Source: Enterobacter sp. SA187
GTDB lineage: Bacteria; Pseudomonadota; Gammaproteobacteria; Enterobacterales; Enterobacteriaceae
DNA: 64,000 bases
Direction: 5' to 3'
Assembly: GCF_001888805.2 (NCBI RefSeq)
Contig: NZ_CP019113.1
Location: 3,410,001 to 3,474,000 of the forward strand
The notes beneath the pieces are model-generated. The model had not been told where the DNA came from. It saw only the letters and a program-made list of their open reading frames with translations, and did no database searches. Shown in pieces: positions 55,516 to 64,000 of this stretch; position 1 is the first letter of the stretch; every line of letters starts with the position of its first letter. The position numbers were made by a program, and so were the translations under genes.

Positions 55516-56436
55516 TTAGTAACGGATTTTCGGATCGATAACGGCGTAGAGCACGTCAACAATCGCGTTAAACAGAATGGTTAGGGTTCCGACAAGGATC
55601 GTCAGGCTCAGCACCAGCGAATAGTCGCGGTTGAGCGCGCCGTTAACAAACAGCTGGCCGATACCCGGCAGACCGTAAATGGTTTCGATGACCATTGAGC
55701 CGGTGATGATGCCGACGAACGCTGGCCCCATGTAAGAGAGCACAGGCAGTAAAGCGGGTTTCAGGGCGTGGCGCAGGATAATACGGCGCATCGGCAAGCC
55801 TTTCGCCCGCGCGGTACGGATGAAGTTGGAGTGCAGCACTTCAATCATCGATCCGCGGGTGATACGCGCAATACTGGCGATGTAGGCCAGCGATAACGCC
55901 ACCATCGGCAGGATCATGAATTTTGGCGCGCCGCCGTTCCAGCCACCGGCTGGTAACCATTTCAGCGTGATCGCGAATATTAATACCAGCAACGGGGCTA
56001 CCACGAAGCTCGGAATAACCACCCCGGTCATGGCAAAGCCCATTACTGTATAATCCCATTTGGTATTTTGTTTGAGTGCCGCGATTACCCCAGCCGCGAC
56101 GCCAAAAATGACGGCGAGGAGGAAGGCTGCTGCGCCTAATTTCGCGGAGACCGGGAAGCTCGACGCCACCAAATCGTTAACGGAGTAGTCTTTATATTTG
56201 AAAGACGGTCCGAAATCCCCCTGCGCCAGCTGTTTCAGATAGCTGAAATACTGCGTCATGATGGGATCGTTTAAATGGTATTTCGCTTCGATATTCGCCA
56301 TGACTTCCGGCGGCAGCGCGCGCTCGCTGGTAAAGGGACTACCCGGCGCAAGACGCATCATAAAGAAGGAGATAGTGATAAGAATTAAGAGTGTCGGAAT
56401 TGCTTCCAGACAACGACGTAAAATAAATTTCAACAT
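55516..56436 (-). CDS. oppB: OppB, oligopeptide permease
   Basis: OppB (306 aa, E. coli length) is the second permease of the oligopeptide transporter, with six membrane segments and an EAA-type loop (RTARAKGLPMRRIILRHALKPALL). The gap to oppA (106 bases) holds a strong hairpin, consistent with oppA being expressed far above oppBCDF. Confidence 0.98.
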   Translation of the reverse strand: MLKFILRRCLEAIPTLLILITISFFMMRLAPGSPFTSERALPPEVMANIEAKYHLNDPIMTQYFSYLKQLAQGDFGPSFKYKDYSVNDLVASSFPVSAKLGAAAFLLAVIFGVAAGVIAALKQNTKWDYTVMGFAMTGVVIPSFVVAPLLVLIFAITLKWLPAGGWNGGAPKFMILPMVALSLAYIASIARITRGSMIEVLHSNFIRTARAKGLPMRRIILRHALKPALLPVLSYMGPAFVGIITGSMVIETIYGLPGIGQLFVNGALNRDYSLVLSLTILVGTLTILFNAIVDVLYAVIDPKIRY

Positions 56437-56486
56437 TGCCCGTACCTTCTGGCCTGTGCCTTTGCGTGCGATGAATTAAGACACGA

Positions 56487-56532
56487 TGGGGCAAAACGTA
56501 ACCGTCAAAAAATACGGTGACGCCCTGCCCCA
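56487..56532 (-). other. Intercistronic hairpin between oppA and oppB
   Basis: TGGGGCA (56487-56493) pairs with TGCCCCA (56526-56532), and inside it ACCGT pairs with ACGGT around an AT-rich loop. The stem begins ten bases after the oppA stop on the minus strand. No terminating U-run follows the outer stem. It probably stabilises the abundant oppA message and reduces read-through to oppB; that role is inferred. Confidence 0.6.
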
Positions 56533-56542
56533 CGAATTGCCA

Positions 56543-58177
56543 TTAATGTTTGATAACGTAGAGATCTTTAGCGTAAACGTTATCCATAGGGTCTTTACCG
56601 GAATATCCGCCAACCCATGGTTTCACCAGTCGGGCGTTTACGTAGTAATACACCGGAACGATGGCAGAGTCTTTGCCAAGCTGCTGCTCTGCTTTGTCAT
56701 ACAGCGCGCTGCGCTGCGCTTCATCGGCCGCTTTCACGGATTCAGCCATGATGCTGTCGAATGCCGGGCTCTTATAGTGCGCGGTATTCATTGAGCTGCC
56801 GGACAGCATGGTGTTCAGGAAGGAAGTCGGTTCGTTGTAATCCGCACACCAGCCCGCACGCGCCACGTCGTAGTTACCCTGATGACGGGTATCCAGGAAA
56901 GTTTTCCACTCCTGGTTTACCAGCTTGACGTTAACGCCCAGGTTTTTCTGCCAGATGGACGAGGCGGCGATAGCCAGCTTCTTGTGTAGATCGGAGGTGT
57001 TATACAGCAGGTTGAAGGACAGCGGCTTATCTTTGGTATAGCCCGCTTCCGCCAGCAGTTTTTTCGCTTCTTCGTTACGTTTTTCCTGGGTCCAGGTGAA
57101 CCACTCCGGCTTGGTCAGTTTCGCACCATCCGCATACGGCGGCGTATAACCGAAGGCTGGCAGATCGCCCTGCGCTTTCACTTTATTGGTGATGATATCG
57201 CGATCCAGGCCCAGTTTCAGCGCGGTACGTACGCGAGCATCGTTGAACGGCGCTTTCTGGTTGTTGATTTCGTAATAGTAGGTGCACAGATACGGATCAA
57301 CGTGAACTTCCTGCGGGATCTCTTTTTTCAGTTTCTGGAAGAGTTCAATCGGCAGGTTGTTATAAGTCATGTCAATCTCACCGCTGCGGTAGCGGTTCAC
57401 GTCGGTGACTTCAGACGAGATTGGCAGGAAAGTGATCTGGTCGAGAACGGTTTTTGCGTTATTCCAGTAGTTGGTGTTACGCACCATCACGATACGTTCG
57501 TTAACCACCCAGTCCTGCAATTTAAATGCGCCGTTGGAGACGATATTTGCAGGCTGCGTCCATTTTTCACCGAATTTCTCGATCGCGGTTTTGTTCACCG
57601 GCGACATAGCCGGGTTAACCAGCAGTTTATAGAAATAAGGCACTGGCTCGCTCAGCGTGACTTCCAGCGTTTTGTCATCAATGGCTTTGACGCCCAGCTC
57701 GCTCGGCTTCATTTTGCCGTCGATGATCGCATCAACGTTAAGAATATGACCGTACTGCGGGTAGCTTGCGTATGGCGAGGCGGTGTTTGGATCCACCAGA
57801 CGCTGCCAGCTGTAGACGAAATCCTGTGCGGTGACAGGCTCGCCGTTGGACCATTTCGCATCTTTACGCAGATGGAAAGTCCACACTTTAAAATCTTTGT
57901 TTTCCCATTTTTCAGCCACACCCGGGATTGGATGGCCGTCAACCGGAGACGTGATCAGCAGACCTTCAAACAGGTCGCGGCTGACGTTTGACTCAGGAAC
58001 GCCTTCGATTTTATTTGGATCAAGGGATTGTGGTTCCGCGCCGTTATTACGCACTAAAACTTGTTTCTCTGCCAGCTGAACGCCCGCTGGCACATCCGCC
58101 GCCATAGCAACATTGCCGGCGATGAGTGCAGTCAGGATCCCTGCCGCGATTAGGCTTTTCTTTGTGATGATGGACAT
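56543..58177 (-). CDS. oppA: OppA, periplasmic oligopeptide-binding protein
   Basis: OppA (544 aa) binds two- to five-residue peptides of any sequence in the periplasm and delivers them to OppBCDF. The signal peptide (MSIITKKSLIAAGILTALIA, cleaved after NVAMA) and the family-5 solute-binding body (AEPQSLDPNKIEGVPESN) are clear. The start at 58177 has GGAG about eight bases upstream; the frame upstream to 58312 is leader. In E. coli the mRNA is a GcvB sRNA target and the operon is Lrp- and polyamine-modulated. Confidence 0.98.
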   Translation of the reverse strand: MSIITKKSLIAAGILTALIAGNVAMAADVPAGVQLAEKQVLVRNNGAEPQSLDPNKIEGVPESNVSRDLFEGLLITSPVDGHPIPGVAEKWENKDFKVWTFHLRKDAKWSNGEPVTAQDFVYSWQRLVDPNTASPYASYPQYGHILNVDAIIDGKMKPSELGVKAIDDKTLEVTLSEPVPYFYKLLVNPAMSPVNKTAIEKFGEKWTQPANIVSNGAFKLQDWVVNERIVMVRNTNYWNNAKTVLDQITFLPISSEVTDVNRYRSGEIDMTYNNLPIELFQKLKKEIPQEVHVDPYLCTYYYEINNQKAPFNDARVRTALKLGLDRDIITNKVKAQGDLPAFGYTPPYADGAKLTKPEWFTWTQEKRNEEAKKLLAEAGYTKDKPLSFNLLYNTSDLHKKLAIAASSIWQKNLGVNVKLVNQEWKTFLDTRHQGNYDVARAGWCADYNEPTSFLNTMLSGSSMNTAHYKSPAFDSIMAESVKAADEAQRSALYDKAEQQLGKDSAIVPVYYYVNARLVKPWVGGYSGKDPMDNVYAKDLYVIKH

Positions 58178-58909
58178 TGTGTTGTGACTCCGATCATTAT
58201 AATTACTGGTGCGAACACCAGCCTGTTTCATACCCGTTAAGGGTTCCTGTGCAGTGCAGGAGTTTTTGCTACCGCCAGGCGTTTTTTGCTTTTTGCTATC
58301 ACCGACTTTCATTATTACCGGCAGCTCGTATGGCAGCCTTCTGTCGATTTTCGCGCATTTCCCCTGTTCTGAAATGCGTCTGTTCTGTCCGGACGAGGGT
58401 TATATGAAAATGATTCTCATCTTTATTATTCGTCCACAAAATATAAGGCCGGAAAGTACCAAAAGCGCTGATCCCTCGCCAATACATTTTGCAAATTTGT
58501 TAAGCAATTCTCTTTTATGGCAGATGGCGGGCGGTCAAAGACGGGAGTTGATGTTGCGTGTACATCAGTAAACTTTTTAAGTTCAGTCGCTTACCGCGTT
58601 GCTACTTCGTCCTTGCTGCTTTGTCGTGACATTGATTGTTTTTTACACAAAAAAGTAACAATTGGCGACTAATTAGCACATTCATCTGCCTGGATGATGA
58701 AATTACTAATATCATTTCAATTATCTGACAGCAAGCCCAAGAGTATCATGTGAGGAAAATAACACGGCGACTGCGTTTATAATGACCACCCCCGAACGGA
58801 GGTGGCGGGTAACTAAATGAAATTCATGGATTAATAGTAAACAGTACTATTTATTATATTTGATGTAATTTTCAACTTTAGTTATAAGTTTTACTGATAA
58901 TGAAAAACA
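58178..58909. other. Long oppA upstream region (732 bases)
   Basis: This AT-rich stretch lies between ychE and oppA, both reading leftward, and holds the opp promoter(s) and leader. Short frames exist (for example 62 codons at 58299-58487, minus) but none resembles a gene. A Fur-like sequence lies at 58406-58424. A TATAAT at 58775-58780 lies on the plus strand, facing ychE antisense; I see no good -35 for it. Confidence 0.6.
58406..58424 (-). promoter_or_regulatory. Fur-box-like sequence upstream of oppA
   Basis: The minus strand reads AAAGATGAGAATCATTTTC, matching the 19-base Fur consensus GATAATGATAATCATTATC at 14 positions, with a continuous ATCATT core. It lies about 230 bases before the oppA start. 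Function is inference. Confidence 0.4.
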
Positions 58910-59557
58910 TCAGGCGAGCAGCCCTGGAAACAGCGCTTTAATACCGGTAACAATAAATTCAATCCCCAGCGCCATCAGCAGCAGCCCCATAATACGCGTA
59001 ATGACGTTAATGCCGGTTTGCCCCAGCAGGCGCACCAGCCAGGGCGCTATACGAAAGACGCCCCAACAGCACAGCGCAAAAAGCGCAATGGCGACAGAAA
59101 AGCACAGCAGATGCATCCAGTTGTGATAACGCGTGCCCCAGACAATAGTGGAGCTGATTGCCCCTGGACCTGCCATCAACGGCAATGCCAGCGGCACGAC
59201 GCCAATGCTTTCACGGATCGCCGTCTCCGACTTCTCCTGCTTATTCTGTTTATCTTCCCCAAGCTTACCGCTGATCATCGACATCGCAATGGTTACCACC
59301 AGAATACCGCCAGCAATGCGAAACGAATCGATGGAAATACCAAAGAGTTGCAGAATGCCGTTACCGAGAAACAGTGAGGTCAGCAGGATAATGGCAACAG
59401 ACAGGTTGGCCGTCAGATTGGTTTTGTTCCTTGCCGCCGCCGTCTGGTAACTGGTCATACTAATGAAGACGGGAATAATCCCCACCGGGTTAACCAGAGC
59501 AAATAAGCCAATAAAAAATTTTGAGTAGGTTGGAAAATCAAACAACGTCTGGATCAC
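58910..59557 (-). CDS. ychE: YchE, MarC-family membrane protein
   Basis: YchE (215 aa, E. coli length) is a six-helix inner-membrane protein of the MarC/UPF0056 family; no transport substrate or drug-resistance role is proven. Family-typical NPVGIIPVF (about 23-31) and PLMAGPGAISS motifs are seen. It lies between oppA and adhE, as in E. coli, divergent from adhE. A 469-base gap separates it from adhE. Confidence 0.95.
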   Translation of the reverse strand: MIQTLFDFPTYSKFFIGLFALVNPVGIIPVFISMTSYQTAAARNKTNLTANLSVAIILLTSLFLGNGILQLFGISIDSFRIAGGILVVTIAMSMISGKLGEDKQNKQEKSETAIRESIGVVPLALPLMAGPGAISSTIVWGTRYHNWMHLLCFSVAIALFALCCWGVFRIAPWLVRLLGQTGINVITRIMGLLLMALGIEFIVTGIKALFPGLLA

Positions 59558-59791
59558 GGTCGGCTCCGCATAGTGGCAAGGCTGATGGCAAAAGTCCCTG
59601 TAAAAACCGTGCTGAAGATACGCTTTTTGTCAGCATAGTTCACCAGGAAAATCATTAAAAACATTACTATCCCGGGATGTTAGAAAATTGTACTAATTAT
59701 TATAATCTCCAGGGAGTCTTCCCCTGATTCCATAACAATTATTGTACATCACGAAAAAGAGCCTGCTGAAAGGTGTCAGCTTGGGTAAAAC

Positions 59792-59805
59792 TTGATTTAG
59801 ATCAC
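59792..59805 (+). promoter_or_regulatory. FNR/CRP-like site in the adhE upstream region
   Basis: TTGATTTAGATCAC matches the FNR consensus TTGAT-N4-ATCAA at nine of ten positions. The surrounding block is near-identical to the E. coli adhE control region as I recall it, where Fis, Cra and NarL also act. Which protein uses it here is not shown. Confidence 0.45.
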
Positions 59806-59886
59806 GATTTCACTACTCAGAAGTGAGTAACCTTGATTACGCCGCCAGGGAGAACAGCGTCAAGCGGGTTCGATGCTTAGGTAAGG

Positions 59887-60003
59887 CTCTTTTAGTAAAT
59901 CAGGGGCGCAGTTTTGAATTTAAGTTGTTGTAAGTAAACACTTTCTCAGGCTGTTGTTGGTCTTGACTATACTGACGTGTTAGCAGCTGATTTACTAAAA
60001 GAG
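59887..60003 (+). repeat. 17-bp perfect inverted repeat in the adhE leader
   Basis: The bases at 59887-59903 (CTCTTTTAGTAAATCAG) are the exact reverse complement of 59987-60003, with 83 bases between. The right arm ends 12 bases before the adhE AGGAG at 60016-60020. In E. coli the adhE leader folds so that translation needs RNase III cleavage; this long duplex is a suitable substrate and is preserved here. Confidence 0.85.
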
Positions 60004-60026
60004 TTTAACATTATCAGGAGAGCATT

Positions 60027-62705
60027 ATGGCCGTTACTAATGTCGCTGAACTTAACGCACTCGTCGAACGCGTGAAAAAAGCCCAGCGTGAATATGCCAA
60101 CTTTACTCAAGAACAAGTCGACAAGATCTTCCGCGCCGCCGCTCTGGCCGCTGCTGATGCTCGTATCCCGCTGGCTAAACTGGCGGTTGCCGAATCCGGC
60201 ATGGGCATTGTTGAAGATAAAGTGATCAAAAACCACTTCGCTTCTGAATATATCTACAACGCTTATAAAGATGAAAAGACCTGCGGCGTGCTGTCTGAAG
60301 ACGACACGTTCGGGACCATCACCATCGCCGAACCTATCGGCCTTATCTGCGGTATTGTTCCGACCACTAACCCGACTTCTACTGCAATCTTCAAATCGCT
60401 GATCAGCCTGAAGACCCGTAACGGTATTATCTTCTCGCCACACCCGCGCGCCAAAGACGCTACCAACAAAGCCGCCGACATCGTTCTGCAGGCTGCCATT
60501 GCTGCCGGCGCACCAAAAGATCTGATTGGCTGGATTGACCAACCCTCCGTTGAACTGTCCAACGCACTGATGCATCACCCGGACATTAATATGATCCTGG
60601 CGACAGGCGGCCCGGGCATGGTTAAAGCCGCTTACAGCTCCGGTAAACCAGCAATTGGTGTGGGCGCAGGTAACACGCCTGTGGTGGTTGATGAAACCGC
60701 TGACATCAAACGTGCTGTTGCTTCTATTCTGATGTCCAAAACCTTCGATAACGGCGTAATCTGCGCGTCCGAACAGTCCGTTATCGTTGTGGATTCCGCC
60801 TATGACGCCGTACGTGCACGCTTTGCGAGCCACGGTGGTTACATGTTGCAGGGTCAGAAACTGAAAGCCGTACAGGACATTATCCTGAAAAACGGCGCGC
60901 TGAATGCCGCTATCGTTGGTCAGCCTGCCACCAAAATCGCAGAGCTGGCGGGCTTCACCGTTCCGGCTGATACCAAAATTCTTATCGGCGAAGTGTCTAT
61001 CGTCGACGATAGCGAGCCGTTCGCTCACGAAAAACTGTCCCCGACGCTGGCCATGTACCGCGCGAAAGATTTTGAAGACGCCGTGGTTAAAGCCGAAAAA
61101 CTGGTTGAGATGGGCGGTATCGGCCACACCTCCTGCCTGTATACCGATCAGGATAACCAGCCGGAACGCGTCAAGTTCTTTGGCGATAAAATGAAGACCG
61201 CTCGTATTCTGATCAACACCCCTGCTTCTCAGGGTGGTATCGGCGACCTGTACAACTTTAAACTCGCGCCTTCCCTGACTCTGGGTTGTGGTTCCTGGGG
61301 TGGTAACTCCATCTCTGAAAACGTTGGTCCAAAACATCTGATCAACAAGAAAACCGTTGCTAAGCGAGCTGAAAACATGTTGTGGCATAAACTTCCGAAA
61401 TCTATCTACTTCCGCCGTGGCTCCCTGCCAATCGCGCTGGACGAAGTGATTACTGATGGTCACAAACGTGCCATGATCGTGACTGACCGCTTCCTGTTTA
61501 ACAACGGTTACGCTGACCAGATCACCTCCGTGCTGAAGGCCGCAGGTGTTGAAACTGAAGTGTTCTTTGAGGTTGAAGCTGACCCGACGCTGTCTGTGGT
61601 ACGTAAAGGCGCTGAACTGGCGAACTCCTTCAAACCAGACGTCATCATCGCACTGGGCGGTGGTTCCCCGATGGACGCCGCGAAAATCATGTGGGTCATG
61701 TACGAACATCCGGAAACCCACTTCGAGGAACTGGCGCTGCGCTTTATGGACATCCGTAAACGTATCTACAAGTTCCCGAAAATGGGCGTGAAAGCAAAAA
61801 TGATTGCGGTCACCACCACCTCCGGTACCGGTTCTGAAGTCACGCCGTTTGCGGTTGTTACTGATGATGCCACCGGCCAGAAATATCCACTGGCAGACTA
61901 CGCCCTGACCCCGGATATGGCGATTGTTGACGCCAACCTGGTGATGGATATGCCGAAGTCGCTGTGTGCTTTCGGGGGACTGGATGCCGTAACCCACGCG
62001 CTGGAAGCCTACGTTTCCGTGCTGGCGAGCGAATTCTCTGACGGTCAGGCTCTGCAGGCGCTGAAACTGCTGAAAGAGAACCTGCCGGCGTCTTACAACG
62101 AAGGTTCCAAAAACCCGGTTGCTCGCGAGCGTGTACACAATGCTGCAACCATCGCCGGTATCGCGTTTGCGAACGCCTTCCTGGGCGTGTGTCACTCCAT
62201 GGCGCACAAACTGGGCTCGCAGTTCCACATTCCTCACGGTCTGGCGAACGCCCTGCTGATCTCTAACGTTATTCGCTACAACGCGAACGACAACCCGACC
62301 AAGCAGACAGCGTTCAGCCAGTATGACCGTCCGCAGGCACGTCGTCGTTACGCTGAGATCGCAGATCACCTGGGCCTGAGCGCACCGGGCGACCGCACCG
62401 CTGCGAAGATTGAAAAACTGCTGGCATGGCTGGACAGCATCAAAGCTGAACTGGGCATTCCGAAGTCAATCCGCGAAGCCGGTGTACAGGAAGCAGACTT
62501 CCTGGCACACGTAGACAAACTGTCTGAAGATGCATTCGATGACCAGTGTACTGGCGCTAACCCGCGTTATCCGCTGATCTCCGAGCTGAAACAGATCCTG
62601 CTGGATACCTACTATGGACGTGAGTACAAAGAAGGTGACACCGCAGCTACAGCAACAGAGGCTGTAGCGGTGAAAGCAGACAAAAAAGCGAAGAAAACCG
62701 CATAA
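60027..62705 (+). CDS. adhE: Bifunctional acetaldehyde/alcohol dehydrogenase
   Basis: AdhE (892 aa) is the fermentative enzyme reducing acetyl-CoA to acetaldehyde to ethanol with NADH; it forms long spirosomes. The N-terminal ALDH domain (about 1-440) has the catalytic Cys in NGVICASEQSV (E. coli Cys246). A linker leads to the C-terminal Fe-dependent ADH domain (about 450-870), with GGGSPMDAAK and iron ligands in DAVTHALEAYVS and GVCHSMAHKLG...HGLANAL. The tail (870-892) is Ala/Lys-rich. Codon use is strongly biased to preferred codons, fitting high expression. Confidence 0.99.
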   Translation: MAVTNVAELNALVERVKKAQREYANFTQEQVDKIFRAAALAAADARIPLAKLAVAESGMGIVEDKVIKNHFASEYIYNAYKDEKTCGVLSEDDTFGTITIAEPIGLICGIVPTTNPTSTAIFKSLISLKTRNGIIFSPHPRAKDATNKAADIVLQAAIAAGAPKDLIGWIDQPSVELSNALMHHPDINMILATGGPGMVKAAYSSGKPAIGVGAGNTPVVVDETADIKRAVASILMSKTFDNGVICASEQSVIVVDSAYDAVRARFASHGGYMLQGQKLKAVQDIILKNGALNAAIVGQPATKIAELAGFTVPADTKILIGEVSIVDDSEPFAHEKLSPTLAMYRAKDFEDAVVKAEKLVEMGGIGHTSCLYTDQDNQPERVKFFGDKMKTARILINTPASQGGIGDLYNFKLAPSLTLGCGSWGGNSISENVGPKHLINKKTVAKRAENMLWHKLPKSIYFRRGSLPIALDEVITDGHKRAMIVTDRFLFNNGYADQITSVLKAAGVETEVFFEVEADPTLSVVRKGAELANSFKPDVIIALGGGSPMDAAKIMWVMYEHPETHFEELALRFMDIRKRIYKFPKMGVKAKMIAVTTTSGTGSEVTPFAVVTDDATGQKYPLADYALTPDMAIVDANLVMDMPKSLCAFGGLDAVTHALEAYVSVLASEFSDGQALQALKLLKENLPASYNEGSKNPVARERVHNAATIAGIAFANAFLGVCHSMAHKLGSQFHIPHGLANALLISNVIRYNANDNPTKQTAFSQYDRPQARRRYAEIADHLGLSAPGDRTAAKIEKLLAWLDSIKAELGIPKSIREAGVQEADFLAHVDKLSEDAFDDQCTGANPRYPLISELKQILLDTYYGREYKEGDTAATATEAVAVKADKKAKKTA

Positions 62706-62720
62706 CTCCTCGCTTAAATG

Positions 62721-62748
62721 AAAAACCCGCCTGATGGCGGGTTTTTTT
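62721..62748. terminator. Terminator between adhE and tdk
   Basis: AAAAACCCGCC, a TGAT loop and GGCGGGTTTTTTT form a strong intrinsic terminator for adhE, and the A-tract on the left lets it act on tdk too. Confidence 0.92.
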
Positions 62749-62793
62749 ATGGCCTGAGAGGCGCTCTGTGACGTTTTAACGGCTAAATAGGCC

Positions 62794-63408
62794 CTACCCC
62801 CGCACCCGCTTCTGGATCACCGTCAGCGAGCCCTCAGCAAGCGCATCCTTATAGTGCTTACGGCACACGGAAACATAGCGTTCGTTGCCGCCTATCACCA
62901 CCTGCTCGCCTTCGTTGTACGGACGCCCCGCCTCATCCAGGCGCAATACCATACTGGCTTTACGGCCACAGAAGCAGATGGTTTTTAATTCCACCAGTTT
63001 GTCAGACCAGGCCAGTAAATACTGGCTACCGACAAATAACTCCCCGCGGAAATCGGTACGCAGTCCGTAACAGAGTACGGGAATATCAAGCTGATCGACC
63101 ACTTCCGATAAATCATGCACCTGCTGGCGGGTTAAGAACTGGCTTTCATCCACCAGCACGCAATGTACGGGCTTACGCGCGTGCTCAGCGCTTATTTCAT
63201 CAAAGAGTGAAGACTGCTGATTAAACAATTTAGCAGGGGAAGAGAGGCCGATACGCGAGCTGACTTTGCCGGAGCCGAAACGGTTATCGATTTCCGCCGT
63301 GTAGACCACCGCGCGCATTCCTCTTTCCTGGTAATTGTAGGAAGACTGTAACAATGCGGTGGATTTACCCGCATTCATTGCTGAATAGTAGAAATAAAGC
63401 TGTGCCAT
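62794..63408 (-). CDS. tdk: Thymidine kinase
   Basis: Tdk (204 aa) phosphorylates thymidine and deoxyuridine in the salvage pathway. The P-loop AMNAGKST (10-17), the lid Tyr/zinc-site motifs CFCGRKAS and CRKHY, and the DE-like VLVDESQFL Walker B are present. The start at 63408 gives MAQLYFYYSAMNAGKS, as in E. coli; the extension to 63429 is not used. It is divergent from hns over 550 bases. Confidence 0.97.
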   Translation of the reverse strand: MAQLYFYYSAMNAGKSTALLQSSYNYQERGMRAVVYTAEIDNRFGSGKVSSRIGLSSPAKLFNQQSSLFDEISAEHARKPVHCVLVDESQFLTRQQVHDLSEVVDQLDIPVLCYGLRTDFRGELFVGSQYLLAWSDKLVELKTICFCGRKASMVLRLDEAGRPYNEGEQVVIGGNERYVSVCRKHYKDALAEGSLTVIQKRVRG

Positions 63409-63887
63409 TGGCCGCCACACCCCGATCAAAGTAAAAATATTTCAGGGCGGGATAGTACCATATTTTATCTGGTCATCACTGCGTCGACGCACAAACAGCG
63501 TGTCGCCGCCCCTGCGCTTTATCCGGGATATACAACCTGAGCATTTTGGCCGCTGTTACTGCCAAAGAAACGTCAGCGCTATTCACAATAAGTCACATTT
63601 TATGCTTTTTTTAAACCCCTTCGCTTTTAGTTATGGTTCAGAAATTATTAATGATTTGCGCTTACGTGGTGGCGAAGCGACTAATAGAAAAGGTTGATAT
63701 TTATCCACAGCGGCTTTAACACCTTGCGGATTAATCGTAAATTCACCCTGCCTGCACGCGGCGAGGCGGCATGATACTTCGTGTGGATAAGCTATTTTTG
63801 CGAGGCGTCTCGTAAAAAATTTAAGATAGCGCAATTAATAAAGAGGATAAATAACGGCTGATTTTGAATTCCTTACATTGTCAGCTA
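63409..63887. other. tdk–hns intergenic region
   Basis: About 480 bases without a convincing gene. The part from 63550 on is AT-rich with A/T tracts, as expected of the curved upstream DNA at hns that binds H-NS, Fis and CspA. Short frames at 63500-63697 and 63631-63834 have no ribosome site or family match. Confidence 0.55.
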
Positions 63888-63916
63888 TTGCACAACGCAA
63901 ATTAACGCTCTATTAT
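63888..63916 (+). promoter_or_regulatory. hns promoter
   Basis: TTGCAC (63888-63893), a 17-base spacer and TATTAT (63911-63916) match the E. coli hns promoter region closely. The leader to the ATG is about 37 bases and is near-identical to E. coli. Confidence 0.8.
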
Positions 63917-63958
63917 TAGCTCAACAAACCACCCCATTATAAGTTTGAGATTACTACA

Positions 63959-64000
63959 ATGAGCGAAGCACTTAAAATTCTGAACAACATCCGTACTCTT
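63959..64000 (+). CDS. hns: H-NS nucleoid protein (5' end only)
   Basis: Fourteen codons, MSEALKILNNIRTL, are identical to the start of E. coli H-NS; the rest lies beyond the window. H-NS is an abundant nucleoid-associated silencer of AT-rich and acquired DNA. The location after divergent tdk is as in E. coli. Confidence 0.95.
   Translation, partial: MSEALKILNNIRTL

Noticed and set aside
58299..58487. A 62-codon frame in the oppA upstream region.
   Set aside because: No ribosome site, no recognisable sequence, and it lies in the expected leader/promoter DNA of oppA.
59967..62369. An 800-codon open frame on the strand opposite adhE.
   Set aside because: It mirrors adhE, whose strong codon bias keeps the antisense frame free of stops. 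No ribosome site or family match, and the protein looks like low-information antisense sequence.
63500..63834. Two short frames in the tdk–hns gap.
   Set aside because: They are on opposite strands and overlap, with no ribosome site and an AT-rich makeup typical of the hns control region.

Overview
This window is a chromosomal segment of a gamma-proteobacterium in the family Enterobacteriaceae. Most proteins are close, full-length matches to the Escherichia coli psp–sap–fabI–rnb–osmB–pyrF–ribA–acnA–cysB–topA–btuR–trp–ompW–tonB–cls–opp–adhE–tdk–hns segment as I remember it. It is not E. coli or Salmonella. It lacks the puu cluster, the ycjM–W/ompG block, pspE, ycjD, yciQ and yciEFG that K-12 carries here, and it has genes K-12 lacks: a DSF synthase (rpfF), an alpha/beta hydrolase and a LysR/MFS pair. 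The rpfF gene beside the GGDEF-EAL gene points to the Enterobacter/Cronobacter/Kosakonia group, but I cannot fix the genus from sequence alone. I see no insertion sequence, prophage, CRISPR array, tRNA or rRNA.

Layout. 1–3.2 kb: end of ycjX, then pspABCD with a sigma-54 promoter and divergent pspF (phage-shock membrane stress response). 3.2–6 kb: yajD and a divergent LysR/MFS pair, sitting where K-12 has the puu cluster. 6–11.4 kb: sapABCDF peptide ABC transporter. 11.5–15.7 kb: fabI, yciW, rnb. 16–18.9 kb: rpfR (pdeR/gmr) and rpfF, convergent and overlapping by 4 bp, a candidate diffusible-signal-factor to cyclic-di-GMP module. 19–25 kb: yciZ-yciT, osmB, and the leftward lapA-lapB-pyrF-yciH group, pgpB, ribA. 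25–33 kb: acnA, the tiny genes ymiC, yciX and ymiA, then cysB and topA. 33–38.5 kb: yciN, sohB, yciK-btuR, rluB, the alpha/beta hydrolase, yciO. 38.5–46.2 kb: rnm and the complete trp operon with promoter/operator, leader peptide and attenuator. 46–52.5 kb: ompW, yciC-yciB-yciA, tonB, yciI, yciY, clsA-yciU. 52.5–58.2 kb: oppABCDF. 58.9–64 kb: ychE, adhE with a long structured leader, tdk and the first codons of hns.

The themes are envelope stress and maintenance (Psp, LapAB, PgpB, ClsA, TonB), peptide uptake (Sap, Opp), central biosynthesis (FabI, PyrF, RibA, Trp) and anaerobic/stress metabolism (AdhE, AcnA). The feature most worth follow-up is rpfF/rpfR. RpfF carries both family catalytic glutamates. 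RpfR carries an N-terminal region ahead of PAS-GGDEF-EAL that fits the RpfF-interaction domain. Other notable points are a 17-bp perfect inverted repeat bracketing the adhE leader, a 13-bp perfect inverted repeat in the fabI leader, and a trp leader peptide read past the usual stop. Comparisons with E. coli are from memory, not from a search.
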